Assembly: GCA_024331095.1 (NCBI GenBank)
Contig: JANDJE010000008.1
Span: forward strand, 1-64,000
DNA from: Nitrospira sp.
GTDB taxonomy: Bacteria; Nitrospirota; Nitrospiria; Nitrospirales; Nitrospiraceae
Length of the DNA: 64,000 bases
Direction of reading: 5' to 3'
This document shows positions 45,140-53,779 of this stretch, piece after piece. The notes below the pieces were generated by a model. It was given only the letters and a program-made list of their open reading frames with translations, was not told the DNA's origin and ran no database searches. The first letter of the stretch is position 1; every line of letters starts with the position of its first letter. Made by a program: the position numbers and the translations under genes.

Positions 45140-45736
45140 TCAGCGCGGGGCGGTGGACTTCATCAGACTGTCGGCTTGCGGCGGGAGAAATCCGAGGTAT
45201 CCGCGATGCCGCTCCGCCAGTTCCAAGACGGTGAACGGCTGGCCGTCGACCGTCTCCGGAGCCGAGAATACCTGCCGGAGACGATCGCCTCGATTGCCGA
45301 CGATCGTGCCGGCGAACACCACGCCTTTTAACTTGAGGCGATCCACCGCCGACTCGATATCCTCGACGCGCACCGCCACATGGTGAAACACCTTGTCGCC
45401 GAATTTCCGAACCCAAGCCGGGATGATGCTGGTTTTTCCTCGATCATCGACATAGGCCTGGTCGACAAAAAGAGCAGGATAGCCGGCCTTGCGATAAACC
45501 TTGGCGTACCAATCGTCGTAGGAAATGGTTTCGTCATAGACGTAGCCCAGTTCGACGAACGGCTTCGCCCCTTGATCGATATCGAGCGTCCGGATCGTTA
45601 CGTGATCGATGACGGGAGTCAGCCCGACACCCGCGTCGTCAAGCATGTGTTTGAGAAGAGACGCGGCTCGATTGTGGGAAACATAGTCCGCTACCATCCG
45701 TTGCAAGAGCTCATCCAGTGCCTTGGCTTGGTCCAT
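45140..45736 (-). CDS. VOC-superfamily metalloenzyme (HPPD-like)
   Basis: 198 residues from the ATG at 45736 (AGGAG 9 bases upstream). Two beta-alpha-beta modules with ligands in the usual places: His in IDHVTIRT, His in FHHVAVRVED and Glu in FTVLELAE, the two-His-one-Glu Fe(II) site of 4-hydroxyphenylpyruvate dioxygenase-type enzymes. It is shorter than HPPD and than the DUF1338 oxoadipate dioxygenase. Position after the aldehyde dehydrogenase and saccharopine-type dehydrogenase suggests a role in lysine/aminoadipate breakdown; the substrate is inference. Confidence 0.7.
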   Translation of the reverse strand: MDQAKALDELLQRMVADYVSHNRAASLLKHMLDDAGVGLTPVIDHVTIRTLDIDQGAKPFVELGYVYDETISYDDWYAKVYRKAGYPALFVDQAYVDDRGKTSIIPAWVRKFGDKVFHHVAVRVEDIESAVDRLKLKGVVFAGTIVGNRGDRLRQVFSAPETVDGQPFTVLELAERHRGYLGFLPPQADSLMKSTAPR

Positions 45737-45834
45737 AAAAAGGGCTCCTGTGGTCCGCTCATCGGCCGGCATGCGTTCCGCGCCGGTCTCTTCCAAGACG
45801 TCGCCGCTCCACAGCACGGGGACTTTTCGAGAAC

Positions 45835-47364
45835 TTATTCGCCGAACTTAATGCCTTGCGCCAGCGGGAGATCGGCGCTCCAATTGATGGTCGTCGTTTG
45901 GCGTCGCATATAGGCTTTCCATGCGTCCGATCCCGCTTCTCGGCCGCCGCCCGTTTCTTTTTCTCCTCCGAAAGCGCCGCCGATTTCAGCCCCCGATGTC
46001 CCGATGTTGATATTGGCGATGCCGCAGTCGCTGCCGGCGGCCGAGAGAAACTGCTCGGTATGCCGAATGTGATTGGAGAACATGGCGGATGAAAGTCCCT
46101 GCGGCGCGTCGTTTTGCATGGCGATCGCTTCGTCGAGAGTCGAAAACGTCATGACATACAGAATCGGGGCGAAGGTTTCCCGTTGGACGACGGGCCAGTG
46201 GTTTTTGGCTCGGACGATCGTCGGTTCCACGAAGTGGCCGGTCCGATTCAAGACGTGACCGCCATAGAGGATCTCGCCTCCCTCTTTTTTGATTTCTTCC
46301 AATGCAAAGGCATAAGCCTGAACGGCGGCTTGATCGATGAGGGGGCCCATCAGGACGTTGGAGTCAAGCGGGTTGCCGATGCGTACTTGGCCGTACGCTT
46401 TGATCAGCCTGCTCGTCAGTTCTTCGTAACGCGATTCATGGACGAACAGTCGTCTGGTCGTCGTGCATCGTTGGCCGGCGGTCCCCACGGCGCCGAAGAC
46501 GACGGCTCGCACCGCCAGGTCCAGATCGGCGGTCTCATCGACAATCACCGCGTTGTTCCCGCTCAGTTCCAACAAGGTCCGACCCAGTCGTTGCGCGACG
46601 ACGGAAGCGACATGGCGGCCGACGGCGACGGAGCCGGTAAACGAGATCAGCGGCAGTCGTCGATCCTGAACCATTTGCTCGGCAAGGTCGACGTGATCCG
46701 TGATGAACAACGAAAAAATGCCGGTATAGCCCTGTTGCTGCATGACCTGATTGCAGATCTTCTGAACGGCGATGGCGCACAGGGGAGCTTTCGGTGAAGG
46801 TTTCCACACGACCGTGTCTCCGGCTACCGCGGCCAGAAAAGCGTTCCAGGCCCAGACGGCCACGGGAAAGTTGAAGGCCGTGATGACGCCGATCGGCCCC
46901 AACGGATGCCACTGTTCAAACATGCGATGGGCCGGCCGTTCGGATTGCATGGTCAGGCCGTACAACATCCTTGATTGGCCGACGGCAAAGTCGGCCATGT
47001 CGATCATTTCCTGCACCTCGCCGTCGCCTTCGGCTTTGATCTTTCCCACCTCCAAGGAAACCAAGGTGCCCAATTGATCTTTCTTTTCCCGAAGGGCTTG
47101 ACCGATCAATCGCACCACTTCGCCTCGTTTAGGAGCCGGCACCATGCGCCAGGTTCGAAATGCTTCGACCGAATCTTTCAGGATTCGTTCGTAATCCTCT
47201 TGAGAACAAGGCGAGACGCCGGCCAGCGTCTCACCGGTGGCAGGGTTGATCGATTGCAAAATGGGTCGATCGCCTTGGCCGGACCACCATCCGGCTCCGG
47301 TGCTGCCGCCGGAATTGACGGCTTGAATACCAAGATCTTTAAGGGCGCTTTGAAACGTCGTCAT
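45835..47364 (-). CDS. ALDH7-type (aminoadipate-semialdehyde) dehydrogenase
   Basis: 509 residues from the ATG at 47364, overlapping the upstream stop by 4 bases (ATGA). NAD-dependent aldehyde dehydrogenase: catalytic Glu in LLELSGNN and nucleophile Cys in GTAGQRCTTTRR, which is the ALDH7 (antiquitin/AmaB) form of the motif, with the NIGTSGAEIGGAFGGEKETGGGREAGSD C-terminus in outline. Antiquitin oxidises 2-aminoadipate-6-semialdehyde to 2-aminoadipate. The upstream gene is a plausible source of that semialdehyde. Confidence 0.88.
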   Translation of the reverse strand: MTTFQSALKDLGIQAVNSGGSTGAGWWSGQGDRPILQSINPATGETLAGVSPCSQEDYERILKDSVEAFRTWRMVPAPKRGEVVRLIGQALREKKDQLGTLVSLEVGKIKAEGDGEVQEMIDMADFAVGQSRMLYGLTMQSERPAHRMFEQWHPLGPIGVITAFNFPVAVWAWNAFLAAVAGDTVVWKPSPKAPLCAIAVQKICNQVMQQQGYTGIFSLFITDHVDLAEQMVQDRRLPLISFTGSVAVGRHVASVVAQRLGRTLLELSGNNAVIVDETADLDLAVRAVVFGAVGTAGQRCTTTRRLFVHESRYEELTSRLIKAYGQVRIGNPLDSNVLMGPLIDQAAVQAYAFALEEIKKEGGEILYGGHVLNRTGHFVEPTIVRAKNHWPVVQRETFAPILYVMTFSTLDEAIAMQNDAPQGLSSAMFSNHIRHTEQFLSAAGSDCGIANINIGTSGAEIGGAFGGEKETGGGREAGSDAWKAYMRRQTTTINWSADLPLAQGIKFGE

Positions 47365-48449
47365 CGAAAACAGACTCCAAATTCGTTGTCGAGAAAATCC
47401 TTCAAGGGAATCGATTCCTGCGTCACGAATCCATGGTACTGCGACGGCCGACTCAACACAAGATCCATGACGCAGCACGCACTCGATGCCGTGGTGACCT
47501 GAATGGCAGACCACAGTTTCCCCTTGATACATTGAGGATAGATCTTTTTGACGTAATTTTCCTCGAACAGTCCCCCTCCTTGGGTTCCCGTCACGGAGGC
47601 ATAAATCAGAACGACGTCCTGGAGCGTTTGTGGAATGGCCCGTTCGAGGATACGCTTGAGCGTCTCACGGTCTTCGTTGAGTTTGAGATCTTTCATGAGC
47701 AATTGAATTTTCTCGCAGTGCCCCGGATACCGGAGCGTTTTATAATTCATAGTCTTCACTTTTCCGGCATAACTGTCCGCCAATGTTCCGAGACCTCCCG
47801 ACGTGTTAAAGGCTTCGTACAACAGGCCGTCCACCTCGATCGTCTCATGGCCTTCCAGCGGTTGAAGGGGAACCTTCTCACCTGCCTCGATGCCGTAGCA
47901 AAGATTGCCGTATTCGTTGATCAGCCCGTCGGTCGACCAAGTAAGCGAGTATTTGAGCGCATTGCTGGGGTGCACCGGCAAGGCCCCGACTCGCATTTTC
48001 ACCGTATCCAATTCCTCAAAATGCGTCATCAAATCATGCGTCACGATGCTGATGAAGCCGGGGGCAAGACCGCATTGCGGCATAAAGGCGCGGGCGGCGC
48101 CGGCGCTCAACACCTTGATCCGGTTCGTGACTTCGACGTCTTCCGTCAGATCGAAGTAGTGCAGGCCATGGGTCAACGCCAAACCCGCCACCGTCGGATT
48201 GCAAAAATAGGGAAGACACGACAGGACGGCCTCAAACGAATGAGCAGCAAGATAGGCGCTGACGGCGTCCGGATGGCGGACATCAAGCAGGCACGGCGTG
48301 ACCCGCTCCAATCCAAGATTCTTCACGAGACGTTCCGCCGACTCGATCGTGACATCGCCCAGATGCACGTCATAATCTCCCCGCTGAGAAAGCAGGCAGG
48401 CGATCAACGACCCGATCTTTCCCGCTCCAAGCACCAGCACGTGTTTCAT
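47361..48449 (-). CDS. saccharopine-dehydrogenase-family oxidoreductase (saccharopine or lysine 6-dehydrogenase)
   Basis: 362 residues: Rossmann entry VLGAGKIGSLIACLL, then the family motifs LSCLPYFCNP, MPQCGLAPGF and a C-terminal catalytic domain. Size fits L-lysine 6-dehydrogenase as well as the short saccharopine dehydrogenases; both give aminoadipate semialdehyde, the substrate of the ALDH7 enzyme encoded next with a 4-base overlap. The sequence cannot decide between the two. A TATAAT box ends 8 bases before the ATG, with no ribosome binding site. Confidence 0.85.
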   Translation of the reverse strand: MKHVLVLGAGKIGSLIACLLSQRGDYDVHLGDVTIESAERLVKNLGLERVTPCLLDVRHPDAVSAYLAAHSFEAVLSCLPYFCNPTVAGLALTHGLHYFDLTEDVEVTNRIKVLSAGAARAFMPQCGLAPGFISIVTHDLMTHFEELDTVKMRVGALPVHPSNALKYSLTWSTDGLINEYGNLCYGIEAGEKVPLQPLEGHETIEVDGLLYEAFNTSGGLGTLADSYAGKVKTMNYKTLRYPGHCEKIQLLMKDLKLNEDRETLKRILERAIPQTLQDVVLIYASVTGTQGGGLFEENYVKKIYPQCIKGKLWSAIQVTTASSACCVMDLVLSRPSQYHGFVTQESIPLKDFLDNEFGVCFR

Positions 48450-48457
48450 GATGGAGG

Positions 48458-48463
48458 ATTATA
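48458..48463 (-). promoter_or_regulatory. -10 element, possibly for a leaderless mRNA
   Basis: Perfect TATAAT on the minus strand, 8 bases before the ATG at 48449. Transcription would begin at or within a few bases of the start codon. No good -35 is seen. Confidence 0.4.
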
Positions 48464-48521
48464 CTCGATCATTGAAAGGCGAGCATCTGCTTCAAGATGA
48501 AGCGAGCGAAGAGTCGAGGCA

Positions 48522-48845
48522 TTACTCACCGTCTGACACGTCAATGACATACGATGGCGGAGGGGGTGTCGTCTCGGCTTCGGTCCGGCTGAATCGAAAC
48601 GGCGGAAGGTCGGCTTGCAGCCTTCGCAGCAGAGTCGTCATTTTCATCGTGGACGGCACCTCGCACAGCCACACGTGCATGCCGGATTCCAGCTCATCAA
48701 AATGGCGTTGCACCCGAAAACCCGGCTGCTCCATGAAATAGGCCGAGAGAAACCCGTTCACGGCCGTCACGACCCAGGGATGCTCCTGACGGTAACGATA
48801 ACTGATCCGAATCTCGGCGAGCGCGATGTCGTCTCCCGGCTGCAT
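48522..48845 (-). CDS. hypothetical protein
   Basis: 107 residues, soluble, with a ferredoxin-like strand-helix pattern (IRISYRYRQEHPW, FDELESGMHVWLCEV, TTLLRRLQADLPPF) and a Pro-rich tail. No family recognised. Tentatively the first gene before the lysine-type cluster on the same strand; 72 bases separate it from the next gene. Confidence 0.5.
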   Translation of the reverse strand: MQPGDDIALAEIRISYRYRQEHPWVVTAVNGFLSAYFMEQPGFRVQRHFDELESGMHVWLCEVPSTMKMTTLLRRLQADLPPFRFSRTEAETTPPPPSYVIDVSDGE

Positions 48846-48925
48846 GGTCGTACTCTAGCAATTCTCCGATTGTGTCCGCCACCCGGAACTGTGTAAGGTA
48901 CGGCCTTCGCGAAGGAGAGACTCCG

Positions 48926-49768
48926 ATGCCATTGACCGCTTACAATCATATCTCGATTCCTTCTTTCATGTACGGAACGGCTTGGAAGAAAGAAGCCACG
49001 ACCTCATTGGTGCTCAAGGCCGTCGAAGCCGGCTTCACGGCGATTGATACGGCCAATCAGCTCGTCCATTACGACGAGGCCAAGGTCGGGGACGCGCTGG
49101 AACAGCTCGCGCAACAAGGAATCGCGCGCAGCCAGTTGTTTCTTCAGACCAAATTTACTCCCCTTCACGGCCACGACCATCGTCTGCCCTATGACCCTCG
49201 CGCGAGCCTCACTGAGCAGGTCCGTCAATCATTCGCCGGCTCGCTTGACCATCTCCGCACGGATTATCTCGATTCCTATGTGCTCCACGGTCCGTACTCC
49301 CGTCGGGGACTGGGCAGGGAAGACTGGGAAGTCTGGGCCGCCATCGAATCGTTGTATGATGCGGGAAAGACCAAGATGATCGGCGTGAGCAATGTCTCGG
49401 CCGAGCAACTGACTCTCTTCTGCGAGCGAGCCAAACACAAGCCGATGGTTGTGCAGAACCGATGTTACGCCGCGTTGGGATGGGACAAGAACGTTCGGGA
49501 GATTTGTCGGAGATACGGCATCATTTACCAGGGGTTTTCGTTGTTGACCGCGAATCGGGCGGTGTTGATCGACCACCGCATTCGAGCCATGACGGCCAGA
49601 TACCAGGCCACTCCGGCTCAACTTGTTTTCCGATTCGCAATGCAGGTAGGGATGTTGCCCCTCACCGGCACGACGAATCCCGAGCATATGAAAGAAGACT
49701 TGCTCTCAGATCGATTCACCTTATCGGCGGAAGACGTGAGACACATTGAATCAATCGGCGATTTATGA
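48926..49768 (+). CDS. aldo/keto reductase
   Basis: 280 residues from the ATG at 48926 (AAGGAG 8 bases upstream). NADPH-dependent AKR barrel: catalytic tetrad Asp in AIDTANQ, Tyr in VHYDEAKVGD, Lys in LQTKFTP and His in YVLHGPYS, with GVSNVSAEQL and a C-terminal GTTNPEHMKED coenzyme loop. The last 4 bases overlap the DUF488 gene. Confidence 0.92.
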   Translation: MPLTAYNHISIPSFMYGTAWKKEATTSLVLKAVEAGFTAIDTANQLVHYDEAKVGDALEQLAQQGIARSQLFLQTKFTPLHGHDHRLPYDPRASLTEQVRQSFAGSLDHLRTDYLDSYVLHGPYSRRGLGREDWEVWAAIESLYDAGKTKMIGVSNVSAEQLTLFCERAKHKPMVVQNRCYAALGWDKNVREICRRYGIIYQGFSLLTANRAVLIDHRIRAMTARYQATPAQLVFRFAMQVGMLPLTGTTNPEHMKEDLLSDRFTLSAEDVRHIESIGDL

Positions 49769-50235
49769 AAGTTTTGATTAAACGGATCTACGAACCGGCG
49801 GCCAAGTCCGATGGTTTCCGTGTGCTGGTTGATCGCCTGTGGCCGAGGGGGGTATCGAAGGAGACTGCGCATATCCACCTTTGGCTCCGTGAGATCGGTC
49901 CATCAACCGCCTTGCGCAAATGGTTCAGCCACGATCCAGCCCGGTGGGCTGAGTTTTGCCGACGTTATCAAGCCGAACTTACGGAGAAAATGAATCTGTT
50001 GTCAGCTCTCATCGAGGAGGCTCAAACCAAACCGATCACGTTGCTCTATTCGGCCAAGGACGAACGGCATAATCAAGCCGTTGTCCTCCGGAGCGTTCTC
50101 CTCAAACACCTCCGTTTTTCTCAACCCCGCGTCCCCCAGAAAACGGCGGCGGGAATCGCGTCTGACAAGAAACGACGGAAACCGAGGTCTCCATCAAGAA
50201 CCCCTCCGGGCCCAATCGGAACGGATCGATCGTGA
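49765..50235 (+). CDS. DUF488-family protein
   Basis: 156 residues. DUF488 signature: KRIYEP, RVLVDRLWPRGVSKE, FSHDPARWAEF and LLYSAKDERHNQAVVL. Function of the family is unknown. A basic tail of about 35 residues after the domain is unusual. Start overlaps the reductase stop (ATGA), implying coupling. Confidence 0.85.
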   Translation: MKVLIKRIYEPAAKSDGFRVLVDRLWPRGVSKETAHIHLWLREIGPSTALRKWFSHDPARWAEFCRRYQAELTEKMNLLSALIEEAQTKPITLLYSAKDERHNQAVVLRSVLLKHLRFSQPRVPQKTAAGIASDKKRRKPRSPSRTPPGPIGTDRS

Positions 50236-50389
50236 TATCACCGACATGACAGTCGCGGAGAAGCGTTCTCCCGTCAACCTACCGGACAGCAACTCTTTTG
50301 CTCTCTCCGCTCTTGCATCCTTTTTCCTGATGCTCCGTCTTTAAGGATGAACGACGGAATGACCCGTCGCACAATCGTAAGGAGGTCCC

Positions 50390-50833
50390 ATGCGTCCCCA
50401 TATTTCACTCGATGTGCGCGATGTCGCCAAATCGGCGGCGTTTTATGAAGCGGTGTTCGGCGTGAAGCCGCAAAAACAGGCGGCCGATTACGCCAAGTTC
50501 GATTTGCGGGTGCCCCCGCTCAATTTTTCGCTGATCTCTTCGACCGGAGAGGTGAGTTCCGTGGATCACTTGGGGATCGAGGTCGAAACAGTCGATGAGA
50601 TCGCCGCGTGGAAAACCCGCCTGCAGGAGCGGGGCATTCTCCAAAAGGTCGAAGAGAATATCGCCTGTTGCTTCGCCCGACAGGACAAACTCTGGTTCAG
50701 CGACCCGGACGGGAATGCGTGGGAGATCTTTACCGTTCATGAGCAACTGGAGGTCACAGGCGCTCTCAGTCACACCGGTTGTTGCGCCCCCAAGAAGGGG
50801 AGCGCGTCAGAGCCCGCTGCTTGCGGAGGCTGA
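50390..50833 (+). CDS. ArsI/CadI-family VOC protein
   Basis: 147 residues, VOC fold of the ArsI/CadI group. HISLDVRDVAKSAAFY gives the first His, DHLGIEVE the second and WEIFTVHE the Glu. The vicinal cysteines ACCFARQDKLWF match the As(III)-binding pair of ArsI C-As lyase. A CCAPKKG tail adds two more cysteines. Known role: breaks the C-As bond of methylarsenite; CadI relatives respond to metals. AAGGAGG precedes the ATG. A sigma factor gene follows by 43 bases. Confidence 0.85.
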   Translation: MRPHISLDVRDVAKSAAFYEAVFGVKPQKQAADYAKFDLRVPPLNFSLISSTGEVSSVDHLGIEVETVDEIAAWKTRLQERGILQKVEENIACCFARQDKLWFSDPDGNAWEIFTVHEQLEVTGALSHTGCCAPKKGSASEPAACGG

Positions 50834-50876
50834 GCCTGAACGGTACTGTAAGATAGCATGGAAGAAAGGGGCCGTC

Positions 50877-51506
50877 ATGATTACCAAAACTGAAGAACTC
50901 TGGCAACTCGTTCATGACGGCCTCCGGGCCTTCATTGCCAAGCGGGTGAGCGATCATGGCCATATCGATGACATTCTGCAAGACGTGTTCGAGCGCGTCC
51001 ATCGGCAGATGGACAGTGTGAAGGATTCCAGTCGGATTGTTGCTTGGGTATATCAAGTCACGCGGAACACGATCATTGATTATTACCGAAAACCAGGAAA
51101 ACAGCGTGAAACTCCCATTGGATTAAACGCAGAAATTGAAGCATTGGTCGAGGTATTTTCAGGTTCCGATCTCATGGGCCAAGATGAGCCGGGCGGAGTG
51201 CGTGCGGAACTCGCCGACTGCCTACGCCCCATGATTGGACGGCTGTCCAAAGATTATCGGGAAGCCATCGTCCTGGTAGAACTCGATGGGCTGACGCAGC
51301 AGGCCGCCGCCAGGCGCTTGGGAATTTCTTTGCCCGGCATGAAATCCCGCGTACAACGGGGGCGCAAACAGCTCAGGCAAATGCTGAATGACTGTTGCCT
51401 GATCGAGCTGGATCGTCGAGGGGGAGTGATCGAGTTTCGCTCACGTCCGGGTGTCTGTGATCCCTGTCTGAATCGTCAGAGAACAGGTCACAGGAGAGAA
51501 CTCTGA
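50877..51506 (+). CDS. SigZ-like ECF sigma factor
   Basis: 209 residues from the ATG at 50877 (AAGGGG upstream). Region 2 (ILQDVFERVHRQ, WVYQVTRNTIIDYYRK) and region 4 (LSKDYREAIVLVELDGLTQQAAARRLGIS) are clear. It has a C-terminal extension with FRSRPGVCDPCL, a CxxC that could sense metal or thiol state. SigZ-type sigma factors typically lack a linked anti-sigma factor; none is seen here. Downstream of the ArsI-like gene, possibly in one unit. Confidence 0.88.
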   Translation: MITKTEELWQLVHDGLRAFIAKRVSDHGHIDDILQDVFERVHRQMDSVKDSSRIVAWVYQVTRNTIIDYYRKPGKQRETPIGLNAEIEALVEVFSGSDLMGQDEPGGVRAELADCLRPMIGRLSKDYREAIVLVELDGLTQQAAARRLGISLPGMKSRVQRGRKQLRQMLNDCCLIELDRRGGVIEFRSRPGVCDPCLNRQRTGHRREL

Positions 51507-51621
51507 AGACATCATCGGACATGCGTTGGACGCGCTCAAACATGAGACGACCCGGCGAGCGCCGCGCTGATTGCCGCAGGAATACTTTCATACGATTCCG
51601 ACCGCGGGATCAAGGGTTGCA

Positions 51622-52860
51622 ATGATGCAAGTTGCCGTCGTCGGCGGAGGACCGGCCGGCCTCATGGCGGCCGAAACGGCCGTCGCAGGGGGCGCGCAAG
51701 TCGATCTCTATGATGCCATGCCGTCGGTCGGTCGAAAATTTCTCCTGGCCGGCAAGGGCGGGTTGAACCTCACCCATGCGGAACCGTTGGAAACTTTTCT
51801 TTCGCGCTACGGCTCACGACAGGCGCAGCTCGCTCCGATCGTTCGCTCATTCGGGCCTGACGCGATCCGCGAGTGGGCGTCGGGACTCGGTATACGAACC
51901 TTCATAGGAACGTCACGCCGAATCTTCCCCGCCGATATGAAAGCCGCTCCGCTCTTGCGAGTCTGGTTGCGCCGATTGCGGCAGTCCGGCGTTCGGTTTC
52001 ATGTGCGACATCGATGGTCAGGTTGGGACGAAGGGGGAGCGCTGTTGTTTCTGACGCCGACCGGGAAGCAATCGGCCCACGCCGACGCGGTGATTCTTGC
52101 GACGGGCGGAGCCAGTTGGCCCAAGTTGGGGTCCGACGCATCCTGGGTGCCGCTCCTGCGCGGTCGCGGCGTCGAGGTCGCTCCATTGCGGCCGGCCAAC
52201 TGCGGATTCGACGTTGAGTGGAGCACGTATTTTAAGACCCGCTTTGCCGGCCAACCGGTGAAATCTGCGGCGCTGATCGTGACAACGCCGGACGGCGCGG
52301 TCCAACGCCGGCAAGGCGAATTCGTCATTACTGAAACCGGTGTGGAAGGAGGGGTGATTTATGCCGTGTCTTCGGTACTCCGTGACCGGATCGAGCGAGA
52401 AGGGCGGGCGGTGCTGACCGTTGATTTGACCCCGGATCGCGACCGAGTCCGTTTGGAGCAGGATCTGTCGCGTCCTCGGGGTAAGCGGACGATGGCGACT
52501 CATCTGCGGCGGTACGCCGGAATCAGCGGAGTGAAATCCGCCCTGTTGCGGGAGGTGCTTCCCCGCGAAACGTTTGCCGATCCGGCAGCCCTTGCCGCGT
52601 CCATCAAGTCCTTGCCGCTCGTATTGCGTGCGACTCGTCCCCTCGCGGAAGCGATCAGTACCGCGGGAGGGGTGTGCTTTGAGGACTTGGATGAGCGATT
52701 GATGTTACGGAAAATGCCCGGTCTATTTTGCGCGGGGGAGATGTTGGACTGGGAGGCCCCGACCGGGGGGTATCTGCTGACGGCCTGTTTGGCCACCGGC
52801 CGATGGGCCGGAGCGGGAGCTCTTAAATGGGCGGAGTCCCGCACAAGGCCGTGTACCTAA
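51622..52860 (+). CDS. BaiN/TIGR03862-type flavoprotein
   Basis: 412 residues; the ATG at 51622 follows AAGGG (6 bases). HI0933/BaiN-like FAD protein: VVGGGPAGLMAAE at the N-terminus, the family-defining GKGGLNLTHAEP, ATGGASWPKLG, and a terminal LFCAGEMLDWEAPTGGYLLTACLATG. Enzymatic role of the subgroup is not established. Convergent with the coiled-coil gene, overlapping by 4 bases. Confidence 0.88.
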   Translation: MMQVAVVGGGPAGLMAAETAVAGGAQVDLYDAMPSVGRKFLLAGKGGLNLTHAEPLETFLSRYGSRQAQLAPIVRSFGPDAIREWASGLGIRTFIGTSRRIFPADMKAAPLLRVWLRRLRQSGVRFHVRHRWSGWDEGGALLFLTPTGKQSAHADAVILATGGASWPKLGSDASWVPLLRGRGVEVAPLRPANCGFDVEWSTYFKTRFAGQPVKSAALIVTTPDGAVQRRQGEFVITETGVEGGVIYAVSSVLRDRIEREGRAVLTVDLTPDRDRVRLEQDLSRPRGKRTMATHLRRYAGISGVKSALLREVLPRETFADPAALAASIKSLPLVLRATRPLAEAISTAGGVCFEDLDERLMLRKMPGLFCAGEMLDWEAPTGGYLLTACLATGRWAGAGALKWAESRTRPCT

Positions 52861-53597
52861 CCGAACAGTGCAAGTATCCAGTTCCAAACGCTGGAGAACC
52901 AATTCATTATCACGTCGATCCACGACTCAGCGCCCGTTTGTGCCGGTGTCTGAGGAGGAGCGGGAGGAGAAGTCTGTTTTACCGGCGTGATTGGAGCGGT
53001 TTGAGCCACTTGCTGCGGTATCGTGACGGGAGGGGGAACAGACTCCATGGAAGACGATGCGTCGTCCGTGGACGCAATCACTGGGGGCGCCTCAGACGTT
53101 CCTGAAGAAAGCGGCGTTTCCGGTTGCGCGCGGGCCTCTTCCATTTCCCGTTTATACTGAGCGACGAGAACTTTGAGAGAGTTGCTCTCTCGTCTGGCGA
53201 CGGCGACCTGTTTCGCCAACATTCGGCTTTGGCCGGCCAACGTCGCGATCTGCATCTGTAGCAATGCCATTCGTTCATGAGCCTGCTGTCTCAAGACCGG
53301 CAGCAGTTCGACCTCCCGTTGGACGGCCGCCCGCAATTCCTCCGCCGCGTGTTCTTCCTCCCTGTTGGCCGTTTCCAATGACGAGATGGACTGATGCAAC
53401 AGCGCGACTTCCTCCCGAGCCGTGATCAAGGATCGGGACATTTCGTCGGTCTCGGCCTTCACCCGTTCGTAGGCACGCTGACTGACGCACCCCGTTTCGG
53501 TCAGAACGGCAAGGGCCAGAACGCAGAAACCGAGCAGATGAAGCGCGCGATTCCAATAAGAACCGGACTCCGTGTCGCATAGCCGTAAGTGATTCAT
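52857..53597 (-). CDS. exported coiled-coil protein
   Basis: 246 residues from the ATG at 53597 (AAGGATGG upstream). N-terminal hydrophobic segment (about 20-34) ends near TGC, a possible but imperfect lipobox. A long coiled coil (about 38-135) is followed by a Pro/Ser/Thr-rich linker and a C-terminal hydrophobic Trp-rich helix (WFSSVWNWILALFG). The layout suggests an envelope-spanning structural protein. No family recognised. Confidence 0.6.
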   Translation of the reverse strand: MNHLRLCDTESGSYWNRALHLLGFCVLALAVLTETGCVSQRAYERVKAETDEMSRSLITAREEVALLHQSISSLETANREEEHAAEELRAAVQREVELLPVLRQQAHERMALLQMQIATLAGQSRMLAKQVAVARRESNSLKVLVAQYKREMEEARAQPETPLSSGTSEAPPVIASTDDASSSMESVPPPVTIPQQVAQTAPITPVKQTSPPAPPQTPAQTGAESWIDVIMNWFSSVWNWILALFG

Positions 53598-53779
53598 CGT
53601 GGGCCATCCTTGGTGAAGGACCACCGTCCACGCAAGCGGCGAAGCCGATCGCGGTCCGAGACTTCGTCTGCGTAGTCTCTCAAAAGTCGACGGCTCTGGC
53701 AATAGCATCAAGAGCAAAGGGGGGCCGACATCGTGGAATCGTGGGCGAACGGGGATGCGGACAGGAAAACGGCCTGGAA

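Noticed and set aside
43935-45416. 493-residue frame on the minus strand
   Set aside because: Antisense to prfC; low-complexity, no recognisable domain.
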